A stretch of 64,000 bases of DNA from Sitta carolinensis (Eukaryota > Chordata > Aves > Passeriformes > Sittidae): assembly GCA_032173965.1 (NCBI GenBank), contig CM063284.1, forward strand, positions 136,437,625-136,501,624, read 5' to 3'. This document shows, one piece after another, positions 37,911 through 49,545 of this stretch; the first letter of the stretch is position 1; each line of letters begins with the position of its first letter. The notes below the pieces were generated by a model. The model saw only the letters and a list, made by a program, of their open reading frames with translations, was not told the DNA's origin and searched no databases. The position numbers and the translations under genes are program-made.

Positions 37911-40900
37911 TGGTCCATTCTTACTTTTGTGCTTCATGTGCATGATTAGCAAATGGATGCCTACAGGCCACTGTTTTCCTCTTCATTTTGATTCAAGGGC
38001 CTGAAAAAACATGTCTGTTATGTTTGAACTGTCAAAATGATATGCCACAATGTGGTTGTGAGAGTTTCTGCTTTCATCTTTAAAGGATCTCAGGATATTT
38101 TGTCCTAAAGCTTTGTAAAATCCAGTATTTCATTTCTCATTTCTCTGTTTTATGTAGCATTAGAGTGGGAGCATTTATCATCTTAGGGAAGGATGTGCAG
38201 CCTTCACTAAGGAATTGGTATATAATTGTATTTTGTAAGTAAGTGCTGAGTTATCTGAATTTGTTGCATAATCAATATTCTGAAAATACTAACTGAAGAG
38301 CTAAAATTTATTTTTGACATAATTCAGCATTTGTAAACAGAAGCAATATAATATATTAATTAAAAATGTGGCATTTTTCTGATGCTAGAGTGTTGTAAAA
38401 TAGAAATGCTATTATGATTAATTTAATTAGAATGTTACTTAGCAGAGGTAATTATATTCAGAAAAGGTCCATTAATACAATTAGATATCAGTTATATAAA
38501 CTCTAGTGAGAACAGCTGCACAGAAAATTAGTGTAATTTGAAATATTGGAGGGTTTTCTTTTCAGGAAATGAGAAAACAATTATTATAATTTATTATTTA
38601 GTTTAATTTACTGCACCTCTCTTTAACTTTGTGTTTTCTTCAAATATTAGTATAGTTCTGCTCTACTGTGTTTGTGTTCTGATCTGTGATGTGGGAAAAT
38701 GTCATGATTTTCACAACTTTATTACAGGAGGGAAAAAATTACATAGAAACATAAGATTCTGTAAAGATACAGAAATATTTAAAGATGTAGAAATTTAAAC
38801 AGGGTTTTCAAAACTGAGGTTTCAAACTAGTAGTTTGAAATCTTCAAAATATCTATTCCTGCAAACCCTTGTGAGTTAAAGCATATATTAATCATGATCT
38901 TGAAGAATAACAATGTGCCCAGATTCTCAACGTCTATAGAGGATGACAAGCTCTGACTTACACAGAAAACTGCCCTGGCTTGCCACCTGCATTAGAGTCC
39001 AAGGACAGCCTCATATACTAATGGAGCACACTTTTTAGGATACATGAAGAGCTGCATGTGTAAGTGCAATATAGAATTGCTTTTTTTGCTGAGGCAAATC
39101 TGTACTTTCCATCTACAGGCTACCTATAAAACTACAGTATATAGAGAAGGCAGCTCCAGGGTCCAGCATTTTATTTCAGAACAACCACAGGATTTCCTTG
39201 AGATTGTGGCATATTTTTTTCACGAGTTATTTACAAATTCTGTGTAAATGCACCACATAATTTCCTTTGTAAAATCTTTCCATGGTTAAGAAGAAAGGCA
39301 TAGTTAACAATCCTTTTATAGAAGTTAAATATATAGAGAAATATCCTAGGCTGTGGAAGTCCTAGATACAGTTCTTTACTATGCTTGCATGAATATCAAA
39401 TTTATTATGAGTCCTCTTGATTTCTAGATAGGTGGTTTTCACAGATTTTCCTGCTGACACTGATTCATATTGTATGTATTACTTAAACTTGCATTGCAGC
39501 AGATACTGCCAAGTACTTTCTCTGTTTAAAAGATGAAACAGATTTTAAAGCAAGTACATTTAAGGAAATTCTTAAAGAAATACTGAATTAGGAAAACATA
39601 CTTTGTGCAACCGGGTTGTGCATGTGTACAGTCCTTAGGGAATGTGTTGGACATCTGGCACTTTGAGAAGCATCAGACCTACTAATGGCAGAATGACTGT
39701 GTCATGCATTCATAATAAGCCCAGTGTTTCCATATGCAGTGGACAGTCTGGATGGTGTGTGCTGATAGAGCTCACCTCCCTATGGCCTTACCTGGAGGTC
39801 TGGTATCCCAGTTAAGAATTCTGTACACATATCACAAAGTTGCCTCTGATAAGTACCTGTCAGATGGCAGATAAATAACAGCTGTTTTAAAACCTCCCAT
39901 TCAAGCTTTTGAGGTAGGGAAAAAAGTCAAAAATCAAGTAATAGAAAAAAGGGTGTGTGATATTAACATAATTTACATTCTCTTTTAATAGATTGATGAA
40001 TATTTTAAAAAAAATTAAATGAAAACAGCCTCAAGAGAAGAAAATAATGAAATGCCTTCCAAATACTGTACAATATGATGTCTGAGATAATTAATTTGGA
40101 TATCAGGAATTTAACTGACAGACAATATTGTGAATTCAGTCTTACTATACTCTCAGTTTGTGCCTTAATTATTTGCACATAGAGGAACTCTAACTAGCCA
40201 AACATATATTTTACTGTAAACTGTGTCCGTTTAAGTTACACCTCAATTCAAAGCCCTTTAAATTGTAATTGAAACACCTAAATTAAAACTAATATATGGA
40301 AAACTGCATATTACCATTCATAATGTATGTAGCATTGAAAATATTGCTAATACTGTTCCAGAAATTATGTTTATTGACAACTGATTTAAGGGGAATATTA
40401 CCTAATAAGCCTTGATATGAATATGAATTGAAAGTGTTTTTGGAGAATTGAAGAATAAAAGAAAAAGACCTGTGACAGAACTTGCCATCACTGTGCTAAA
40501 GAAAGAACAAATCTGTAGGCTGCTGAGACAAATAGCTGTCTTTGCTGTCATGTCCTGCTGATCAGTCATCACTGACTGCAAAAACAAAATGATATAAACA
40601 GGTTATAAGGACATGTCTCTCTCCTTAAGTTAGATAATATCTTCAATAAATCACAGCATGCTTTGAAATAAACTGCTAGGACTCAGTCTGACTGATAATG
40701 CTTCTCTAATAAACCAAGCCATAACTATTTGATATTAATTTAGGCACAACTGAGGACAATCAGAGATAACACCAAACCTCAAAAGCCTTTTGTCAAATCA
40801 AAGGTCACAGAACATGTTATAAACTGTTTTATAATATACCTCAGCTGAGGTAATTATCTGAACAAATGAAAAGATGAAGAATAACACTGAAAAAAAGTGA

Positions 40901-41028
40901 AATATATGTGCATTTATGCTAATTATGAGCAGTTTTCCAATGTTTCCCAGATGCCATATAAAAAGATAAATCACTGGGTGTACTAAGACATGCAGGATTT
41001 AGAATTCATCATGATATATAGATAACAA
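37911..41028. other. AT-rich non-coding DNA, no gene recognised
   Basis: No gene or repeat family is recognised in this 3.1-kb stretch. The sequence near 39600-39840 is slightly less AT-rich but carries no long frame. Confidence 0.55.
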
Positions 41029-41205
41029 GCTACTGAAACAGGCTACCTAAGGAGGTTGTGGAGTTTCCTTCTTTGGAACTATTTAAAAGCAATCCAGACA
41101 CAATTCTGAGTAAAATGATCTAGGGGACCCTGCTAGAGCAGTGAGGTTGGATTAGATGACCTCCAGTGGTCCCTTCCAGCCTTACTGATTCTGTGATCCA
41201 AGTCC
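41029..41205 (+). mobile_element. short CR1 LINE 3' end
   Basis: Matches the last part of a CR1 3' UTR: an AGGAGGTTGTGGAGTTTCCT block near 41050, TTGGATTAGATGACCTCCAG near 41148-41167, CCCTTCCAGCC, and the terminal GATTCTGTGAT near 41188-41198. It is sense orientation and heavily 5'-truncated. Confidence 0.85.
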
Positions 41206-42317
41206 AGATTAGAAAATTGCAAAATACCAGGTTTAGCTGTAATCTAGAAAGGTACCAAAAATGAAACAACTGTTTGGTATGAAGTATATGAAGTATGGAA
41301 GATGTGTGGGAATAGGGAAAACCCCTTAGATTCAGATAAGCTAGCAGAAGACATTAACTGTGGAGAAGAAGGGAGAGAAAGACTTGATATGAAGAAGATC
41401 TTCAATCAAATCATCCAGATATCTGAAAATTAGTTGGATTTACTTTGGTCTTTTAGGAAGGTGAGAAACTTCAACAGTTAGATATCTCCACAGATTCCAT
41501 TCAAAATACATTGTCATCAGTCTTTAGCTTGTAAGGTTCTCATACTTGGACTTAATATTTAGTGTGAATTGAGTTTCCAGAAAATATTAAACTGCTTTCA
41601 TCTTATTTAACAAGGGATATGCAACGTGAAAACTGAATGTACCAAAATACCAACATACCATGTTAATAGTAATAAAATATATATTGTTCTGCTGGTCCAA
41701 GAAAGTTAATTTGAAATTGCAATTAAGAAAAAGAATTTCAGAGTTAAATTTTAAGACAATCTTAAGACAAGTCTTATCTTTTTCAAAAGTGATTTTTTTA
41801 ACTTTATAAGCTTAAAAAGCATTTGATTTTTGCTGAAAGTAAGAAGTAATCAACTAAAGGTTAACTTTTTTTTTTTTTTTTTATTCATGGACATGCTGTG
41901 AATGATGAGTAGGGACAGATTTATTGCATGTTCGTGTGGAGAAAAGAGAGCCCTGATTAGTATGAGCAGGTGTATATTGTCTGTCACAAGCCACCTACAT
42001 GGTGATGTGTTGGTTTTATTTAGCAAATCTGGTTCATACTGATGTGTGTTCAGATTGTAGTCTAATTGGAAAGCTGGCAAGGAAACATTTGTACTTTTGT
42101 GACCTGTCTAAAACATGCCAAAGGCTAGCAGTGTTTCACTTATTTAAAAACAACTATAGTACACCAGAGAATTTCTAAAAATTAGAATCTACTAATAGGT
42201 AGAGAAAAAAGAGTCTTTGCACCTATGATTTCACTGAATTCAATGGTTGAGATCTGTCATGACTATATTGCACAGTAACTGATACCTTCTATGAGCACTT
42301 CCAGCAGGACCAACAAT
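41206..42317. other. AT-rich non-coding DNA
   Basis: No gene is recognised. A run of 17 T lies at 41866-41882. Confidence 0.55.
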
Positions 42318-42505
42318 AGCGGGGCTGCTTCTGGAATGCTGTGTCTGGATCTGCACTCCTCAGCACAAGGGATGTGGAACTCCTGGGGCAGGTCCAGTGG
42401 AGGGTGACAGGGGACTGAAGCATCTCTCCTTTTAAGGAAAGGCTGGAGGAGCTTGGCCTGTTTAGCCTTGAGAAGAGTGACTAAGAAGGGGCCACTCCTG
42501 CTGAA
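42318..42505 (+). mobile_element. CR1 LINE internal fragment
   Basis: Contains the CR1 block in which CTGGGGCAGGTCCAG is followed by a decayed 'aggagggtgacaaagatgatc' region, then AGGCTGGAGGAGCTTGGCCT and TTTAGCC near 42440-42467. It lacks both the protein-coding part and the 3' terminus, so it is truncated at both ends. Confidence 0.8.
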
Positions 42506-43089
42506 TCGGAACCAGGTTTTTTTCCCTCTCCGACAATTAAAAGTAATTAAGTGTTGAAAACAGCAATATTGATCTTGGAAAAAGATTTAAAAGACAGCAG
42601 TGCTGTAGCATGGCTCCCAGCTAGCTATCATTATCAGAGAACATGAGGTTCTTCACTCATTGACTCTACCAGGATGCCATTGCTCTGTTAGTTTTGTTTA
42701 GAGTTAGTTTTCAGGGAAAGCAAACATGAAATGCTATCTAAAGAGAGCCATCTATGCCTGGAAGGCCTTTTGTAATTTCTGGAAAATTGGTTTGTCTGAG
42801 CTTAATAGACCTCTCCCAATTACACTTTGGAATCACAGTTAACTGGGTGATGATACTGTCAACTTGGTGGACATTTGACTTCTCTTCCAGGTGACATGAA
42901 CAGTATGGGGTTTTTTAATAACTGATGTGAACAGCGATTTTGGTAAAGTTTTCACAGAGTCACAGTCTTCTATGAAAATGTATCTTCAAGAGAAGAAGAT
43001 AATGGAAAAAAAGCAGATTCATCATTAGAGGGATTGTATGCAGACTGACTGTGGAGAACCCTTTTGCTTTAGCTGGTTCTTCTGTTCAG
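42506..43089. other. non-coding DNA, nothing recognised
   Basis: No frame of note and no repeat family recognised. Confidence 0.55.
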
Positions 43090-43460
43090 TGTCAGGGTCA
43101 AAAGCATGAGAGGCAGAATTCTTGTTTGGACTTGGATGTTTATTGGTTCTTACCTGAGTTACAGCCTCACTGACTGTGAGTGCTTCTGCATGCTAAGTTA
43201 ACAAGGTAAAAGTGGAATACAAAGTGAAGTTTCAAGGTCTTTTTAAGCCTAAACTACCCAATTATGAGATGCCAACTAATTTATTTTAACTTTTAATCCA
43301 ATAACTGGCTACCCATATCTTGCACTGTGGATTTTCCCAACCAATCACACAAAATCACCCAACTTGTGAAGAAGAAGAAGTCTATGCCCTAAACCCTCAT
43401 CTTGTTACATATATATTATTTTAACAAACCATCTTAAATTCTAAATTTCTGACCCTGTGA
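43090..43460 (-). mobile_element. probable LTR, minus orientation
   Basis: The ends are near-inverted: TGTCAGGGTCA at 43090-43100 and TGACCCTGTGA at 43450-43460. On the minus strand a poly(A) signal AATAAA (plus TTTATT near 43139) lies about 50 bp from the presumed 3' end, as in a U5. No internal coding region or clear target-site duplication is present, so a solo LTR is likely. The left boundary is firmer than the right. Family not identified. Confidence 0.5.
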
Positions 43461-44220
43461 TATAACACACTTCTATTCAACTACACACTCACTGGCTCAG
43501 TGACATCACTCAGTTTTGGAAGCCTTTCCCAGGGCCTCAGGTCAAATGCAGTGTATCTTTGTGGATCATTTTCTGTCAGCACAGAAAGCCTGAAATTCTC
43601 TGTGTCCAGGGTTCCAACATCTGTTCTAATTACTTTGTTTCTTTATGCAACGTATCAAAACATCTTTCAAATGTTGAGTCATGATTGCACTTTTTTTCAA
43701 GTGAAGTTTCCATTGAGGTTTAAATGACTGATGAACACTGGTAAACTTGGAATCACTAAACCTCGAAAATCTTTTGCTTTGACAGAAATGTCTGGTGATA
43801 AAATGTTCAGTTAGACTGATAAACTGATTTTTATGTTTCAACTTCAGAAGAATAAAATAAGGGTAAATCACAATATCTACTGAAGAAGTAAAGCTTAAAA
43901 TTGGATATCAGATCAAACTGTTTTAATTGAGAATTACTTAAAGCAGATGTGGACTGAATATGTTGAATTACATTTCTGTGTATCTTTTTACATGTTTTTA
44001 ATTAAACAAAAATAGATTCTAATTAAATCTGAAGACAGCAGATTAGAAAAAAGCAAGCAAGCTTTCCCAGCAAAGGAGTGATAACAGTAATTTGAAAGTG
44101 GAACGACTTACATATGCTTCATATCTCCCTTCTTGTACTCTATCAGCTTGGAGCTGCAGCTTCCCTTATTTCTTATGTCACTTTCTTGGATATTAGGAAG
44201 GGTTGAAATTCTCATTGTAC
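43461..44220. other. AT-rich non-coding DNA
   Basis: No gene is recognised. The first 100 bp could still belong to the preceding retroviral element, but I cannot show this. Confidence 0.5.
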
Positions 44221-44680
44221 TGATGCCTTCTGGAGGCTGACCTGGAACAGAGACTAAACAGAGCAAAAGGATAAAGTAGGTATTTATTAAAAGGCCTCAA
44301 TGGGTACACTTGGGCAGCACAAGAGCCCAGGTGGGCCACACCCAAGTGAACCCCAAAAATGGTCACAAAATGAATGACTGATGAATGACATCTCACACTT
44401 TTTTAAGTTCTGGTCCGTTAGCATATTGGAGTTAATTGCCCAATTATAGCTTCAGGTTATGAAGCTCCATCCTCCTTGTTTTTTCTTCTCACTTCACTGT
44501 TTTTGTTCTTGGGCCTGAAAGTTGTATCAATTATCCTTGGCACCAAGCTAGAGAAGGAATTAGTTTGTTTTGTCTACCTACTCTGTGAAGAGAGCTTAGT
44601 AGCACTTAATACAAAACCCAGAACTACACACTAAAACAGCACAGAACCTAAAAATATAAAAGCTCGAACCTAAGACATCA
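44221..44680 (-). mobile_element. endogenous retrovirus solo LTR, copy A
   Basis: About 460 bp with TGATGCC at the left and GACATCA at the right, i.e. TGATGTC...GGCATCA when read on the minus strand. A minus-strand poly(A) signal is seen as TTTATT near 44281. It aligns along its whole length, in the same orientation, with the segment at 53788-54255. Shared blocks include GGCTGACCTGGAACAGAGA, TTAGCATATTGGAGTTA and CTGTGAAGAGAGCTTA. No polypurine tract, primer-binding site or gag/pol motif flanks it, so it is a solo LTR. No target-site duplication is visible, in keeping with age. Confidence 0.85.
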
Positions 44681-44688
44681 ATATCAAA

Positions 44689-45282
44689 ATGATTGCTGAA
44701 ATTGGTGAAAATTTTGCTGCAGGAAAATTGCCGACAAATTTGGTCCAATATACAGAAACAATTTTTTCTTCTTTTCTTTCTTCCATACTCATGTCTCTCA
44801 TTTTTGAAATTAGTATCTTGTTAATAATTAAAATAATCTTGATTTGGTCTGCTTTGGGCTCATTTTTATCCACTGGAAGTACAGCTTCAGTGCTGATAAC
44901 TTTTAAAGGATTACTCCTTATAGAGTCTTTTTGTTTCCTTTTGACTTTTCCTGTATCTAGAAGGCAACATTATGATGCATATACCTCAGTGTCTCTAGGT
45001 AATTTAACCTCTATATTATTTTATTATGCCTCTTTTCATATTTCTTCCTCCTTTATTAAATATAAAACTTTCTTAGACTCAGTGAAAACTGCCTCATTCA
45101 TCACAAGAAAATGTTGTTTGAAAAATAAGTTTTGGAGAATATTGATATTACTAAACTTCCTAGCTAGTAAGTTGTTGGAAATTTGTCTGTTAATGGGATC
45201 ATGTTGCCATTCCATTTATAATAGTATCAATACTATTGATTTCTCCTTTAGGAGTTTTGTGTCTTCATCTTCTTTTTCATAG
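44689..45282 (+). other. 197-codon open frame, coding status doubtful
   Basis: An ATG-started frame runs unbroken for 197 codons, beginning 9 bp beyond the LTR. The predicted product is rich in Ser, Phe, Ile and Leu with a hydrophobic stretch at about residues 35-60 (EISILLIIKIILIWSALGS), consistent with translated T-rich DNA. No family is recognised. The opposite strand has a 67-codon frame at 44670-44873 rich in Lys and Glu. Either strand might be a remnant of retroviral internal sequence, or the frame may exist because the plus strand here is T-rich and A-poor, which lowers stop frequency. I do not call it a gene. Confidence 0.15.
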
Positions 45283-45420
45283 ATTTGTAAATCTATATTT
45301 GCAGTACAATTATTATGGTTTGGTAACAAGGCTATTTTTCTTTCAGTATTTTCAAGCCTTTTGTCTTCAAGTAATTAAAATTTAGAAAATTTAGTTTCAG
45401 TTCAGAAGTATATGCATGCA

Positions 45421-45510
45421 TAAGTATTTTAAATAAATAAATAATAATATAATAAAATAATAAATAATAAATAAAAATAATAAAATATTCTAAATAAAAA
45501 TATTTTCATT
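45421..45510. repeat. A/T-only (AAATA)n-like low-complexity tract
   Basis: AATAAATAAATAATAATATA and similar units, almost without G or C, over about 90 bp. Confidence 0.85.
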
Positions 45511-47677
45511 AAAAATATATATGTATTTATTTACCATATTTAGTAAAGCCTGTTTTTATCCACATTACTGTGAATTCGTATGTGTTACAGAAAGATATGA
45601 GTTCAGATATGAGATCTGGCATCCACTGTGTCATGTTGTTATGTTATCATGATGCTGTGATGCTCATTTTGAAGTTTTTTCTATTTGTCCACATCACTTC
45701 TGCCTTCCTCAAGGGTATGTCCAAATAATTAATATATAGCCAATTGCAATAATGGTAAATTGTCAAAAAAAAATTGCCATTAAAATTATGAACATGATGG
45801 GTTTCAATAGATATAGATACTATCTATGTGGATTTAACATGTCCAAACATTCATCAGTTTCTACGTGCAAGTAATCGAGCCTTTTCAAATTTCAAAATTT
45901 ATTTAATCACATAAAATAAAACAATAAACTAAAATAATACATCAAATCAAACAAAATCAAATACTGCTTTTTATTTTTCTTTCACATAAACCCATGACTG
46001 TATATATATGTGATTTTGATTTGGTTTAAAATTTAATGCTCATTGAGATTAGTGTTTTGAATTCTCACAATACTGATAACTAAGTGAAAGCTGTTAATGT
46101 TTTTGTACATCGACATTTGTCAATTTTAGCAAAATATCCTGGCACAGTATCCATGGTAAATGGATACTGACACTATATAAGAAAAGTAATACTAATTTAA
46201 TTACAAAATATAATGAACAAAAATAATTATTATGTATTTTCTATGTCTAAAATCAGACTTAACATTTAATTCTTAACTTATTGCATAAGTTAAATGACTT
46301 GCATAAACATATTCATCAAAGAAAGTTTTGCAAATGTCAGAAGGGATTTATCAAAGGAAATGGAGAAAGTGGCTAAAATGGTCCTCTGGTCAGCACTAAA
46401 TGGTAAGATGCATGTCCATGCCAAATATAGGAGGAAAAGCTTTATTACTATCTCAGAATTTTCCCAGGGTGTATGTATTTCCTACATAATACTACTGTGT
46501 TATATATAAGCAGTTTAAAAGTGAAGCTGTTCAGGAATTAACATATTTTTTTTCTTTTTTAGGAAATATTGGTTTATTGAAATCAAGATTCTGAGGGAAA
46601 GTTAAATGAGCTTTTATGTTAGTTTACTGCAGAGAGATGAAGAACATGTGGAAAAAATTGAGAGATGTCATATGAGAAATACAGGTGCAAAACTATTCCT
46701 CTTCTAAGAGTTTGTTATTTTACAGGCAGCTGTCTTGGGGTTAAACCTTTGGATAGCCTATTTCATTCGTTCTAAGTGTTGGCTTATCCTACACTTTCAA
46801 AAGCCGTATCTAGAGTTGTGATATCTTATCCAGGCAGCCAGTAATGGATACTTTAGAAATATCTTCTGCCGCTTTGGTGGAATTGTGATGCCAGACATGG
46901 GTTTTTTTTGTTTTTTTGTTTATTTGTTTGTTTTTTGTATGTGAGGAACATGTAAAGTTGAGAGTGTAATGTGAATGTCTGTCAGTGCTCTGTGCATCAC
47001 AGAAATGCTCCCCTGAGGACTATTTTGGGAAAGTATGCTATCACTAGGCTATATTAAGTCTTGAAAAACATTTCCTGATCTTTGCAAATTTGTGAAAAAT
47101 ATTTGTTTTATTGATTATGTTAATTCAATGCAAAAAACAGAAGATTTGCTGTAAAACACTGTCCTTATGTCTTTCTGAGAATTCTTATTATCCACAGTAC
47201 TCCTCTACAGAATCTGATTTTGTATTATTTCTTCTCAGATGTACAAACTCTTACTTTTCCAATCTGAATTATATTTTTTTTTCCCTGACTATATTTCTAC
47301 CATCACTTATTAAATTGGTCCCACTGCTTCTCTCAAAAATAGGTGGTTTCTTTATATGCTATTCTTTCAGAATGTAGAATTCAAATAATGGACATGCAAA
47401 ATTGAGTAATGATTTTGTGATGATATGGTAAAATATGTCTCTGTTACAGGAGTATAGAAAAATGTTTTGAAGAACTAAACTTGACAACAAATGACCTATA
47501 AACTAAAATAACATTTTAGCGCTTTTTAAACTGTCTCCTTGTAGTGAGAAATGCTAAATACATTTGGTTTCCTTGTTTTTCAAAAATGCAGACTACAAAT
47601 TTTCTGCAAGTATAATTTGCAAAACAAAAACTTGCCATGGGAAGATGAGTGGGGGTAAAATTAGTGAAAAAAAAATT
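45511..47677. other. AT-rich non-coding DNA
   Basis: No gene is recognised. A (TTTG)n-like run lies near 46902-46937. Confidence 0.55.
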
Positions 47678-47705
47678 AGATTTCACTAAAAAATTAGTGA
47701 AATCT
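47678..47705. repeat. perfect 12-bp inverted repeat (hairpin)
   Basis: AGATTTCACTAA at 47678-47689 and its exact reverse complement TTAGTGAAATCT at 47694-47705 are separated by four A. A third partial copy, TTAGTGAAA, lies at 47661-47669. There is no terminator context; it is probably a local rearrangement product. Confidence 0.9.
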
Positions 47706-49049
47706 GCGAAGTTACATTCTAAATAATGTGAATATAACGTTACAGATAATAGGGAATGAAAAGATGAACTGCAGTTGCTACTTCCTGGATGGAATGCATT
47801 TGGCATGCATGAAATCCATTCCATTCCCCATGCAACACAACCTGCACCCTTGAGCACATCCTAAGAAGGGTGGAATGGAGGGTGGAGCAAAGTGGAGACA
47901 CTGCAGCCATCCTCTGTTGAAATCCTTGCAGGGATGGGAACTCAATGGCATCATCCAGCTGATAGACTTCACAGCACCTGCCAACCAAGGGAGATAGGAG
48001 GTGATGTCCTGCTGAATCAACAACTGTGACAAAATATTTTTCTGCAAATGAAATTTCTTCATTATAACCCTATTTTAATATTAACAGATGCTGCCATCCC
48101 AACGTTACTCACCTCCAAGGTACAACCACTCCTCACTGTGTATGAGCTCTATATTTTATTAACTATATCTTTAACAGAGAAATGACAGAATGTTATACCT
48201 ATCAGTAACACAAGTATGCAGGACTATAGTTACTCAAGCTAAACCTAAACATAATGAAATTGTCTAAAATTGAGTTAAGGATGGGGAAAAGATAGCGAAG
48301 ACTCCATTACAGCTTCTGGTGCCAGGTGACAGGCTGAGAAGGTCTTTTCCCTTGTAGGGATGCATATGGAGTAAGAAACTTACTCTATGTGTGTTCTATT
48401 ATTCTCTCAAGCTAACTGTCATTGGTGATTAGAGCTTGTTTGTATATTGCTTTAAATACATTTTTGCAGTCAGTTACTACCAATGGCAATTTTCAAACCT
48501 TAGCCTGGTACAATTTTCTATTATCAGAGTGTCTATTAATTAAGTGGGTTATTCTGTAAACTGTTTTCCCTAAGTCCTAGCAGCCATAGGCAGTCAATAA
48601 CAAACTCAACAAAAGTGGAAAGATCCATTAAGGAGTCCCTCTTTCAAAACTGTAATACAAGACTCTGCTCTGATGTACTATCAGTGCATGTGCCTGAACA
48701 AGTCAATCAAACTGCCCCCAGATACAGTGGACTATCAGTGGAGTCCCCATAACAGGTGAGTAGGTCATAAGAGTCTTGGCTTTCCTGGGGCATTAGCACA
48801 CTGAGCAAATGTAAAGGGTTCAAGGAAACCCCACTTTCATGTGACAGCTGGAGTTATTAATAATATCAAGATTGTGCTCCTCTATACAGAGATATGAAGC
48901 TCTCAGTTAAATGGCAAAACTTAAGATCATATATTCAGAACTGTAACAACGCCGTGTTACTGTATCTAAGATCCAGGTCCCCAGTGGTGCGTGGGGAAGG
49001 CAGCTCTGTGGTTATTTTCCACAAGGATACTTTCCTTAGCAGTGGCCAC
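47706..49049. other. non-coding DNA, unknown GC-richer part at 47740-48060
   Basis: From 47740 to 48060 the sequence is less AT-rich and carries overlapping minus-strand frames of 82-113 codons without recognisable domains. The rest, to about 49049, is ordinary AT-rich DNA grading into the GC-rich island. It may contain decayed retroviral internal sequence, but I found no motif to prove that. Confidence 0.4.
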
Positions 49050-49545
49050 GTGGTCCACTAAAAGAGGCAAGTCCGGGGTCCGGGCGGCGGCGGCAGACCC
49101 TAGAAGCTGTATCACCGGCTGGAGAGTAGGGAAGTTGTTGCCAGGCTTGCAGAGAAGCTAGACGATCAGTGGAGAAAGAAACCGATTCTGCTGTGGTTCG
49201 GTGAAAGGTTTTAGTAGCCCCGGCTGAAGCCTCCGACCATGGAAACCAGCACGAGCAGAATCCCGACCATGCGGCGCGCCGCTGGTTTTACCCGGGGAGG
49301 AGGGGGCGACCCAGAGCGACCCCGGGCAATCCCAGAGGGCGGGGGAGTGACCCGGGGCAGAAGGACAAGGCAGGGGTCCAGTCCCCTTTGGGGAGGGGGG
49401 GCTGTTTCTGTTTGCCCAATCACTCGGCAGCCCTCTCCTGGGGTGACAGGGAGAGACCCCTTATATTGAAATTCGGAGCCTCAGGATTGACAGGGGTGGC
49501 TCTGGTGGGCGGGGGTGGGGGGAGGGGGTGAGAGGAGATTGCTCA
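49050..49545. promoter_or_regulatory. GC/CpG-rich island, promoter or LTR-like
   Basis: CpG-rich sequence (CCGGGCGGCGGCGGC near 49080; GCGGCGCGCCGC near 49270) stands alone in AT-rich DNA. On the plus strand a CCAAT box (near 49418) is followed about 40 bp later by CTTATATTGA, a TATA-like sequence. A strong G-quadruplex motif is at 49507-49528. Two opposite frames of 70-76 codons overlap. The minus one ends in a hydrophobic MVGILLVLVSMVGG segment resembling a signal peptide, but its frame stops soon after. It could be a promoter CpG island or a GC-rich retroviral LTR/leader; I cannot choose. Confidence 0.35.
49507..49528 (+). other. G-quadruplex motif
   Basis: Four G runs of 3, 5, 6 and 5 are separated by single bases (C, T, A). 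This satisfies the strict G3+N1-7 rule on the plus strand. Confidence 0.85.

Noticed and set aside
49239..49469. 76-codon plus-strand frame as a first coding exon
   Set aside because: Arg/Gly/Pro-rich translation is what any GC-rich island gives; no donor site or homology supports it.
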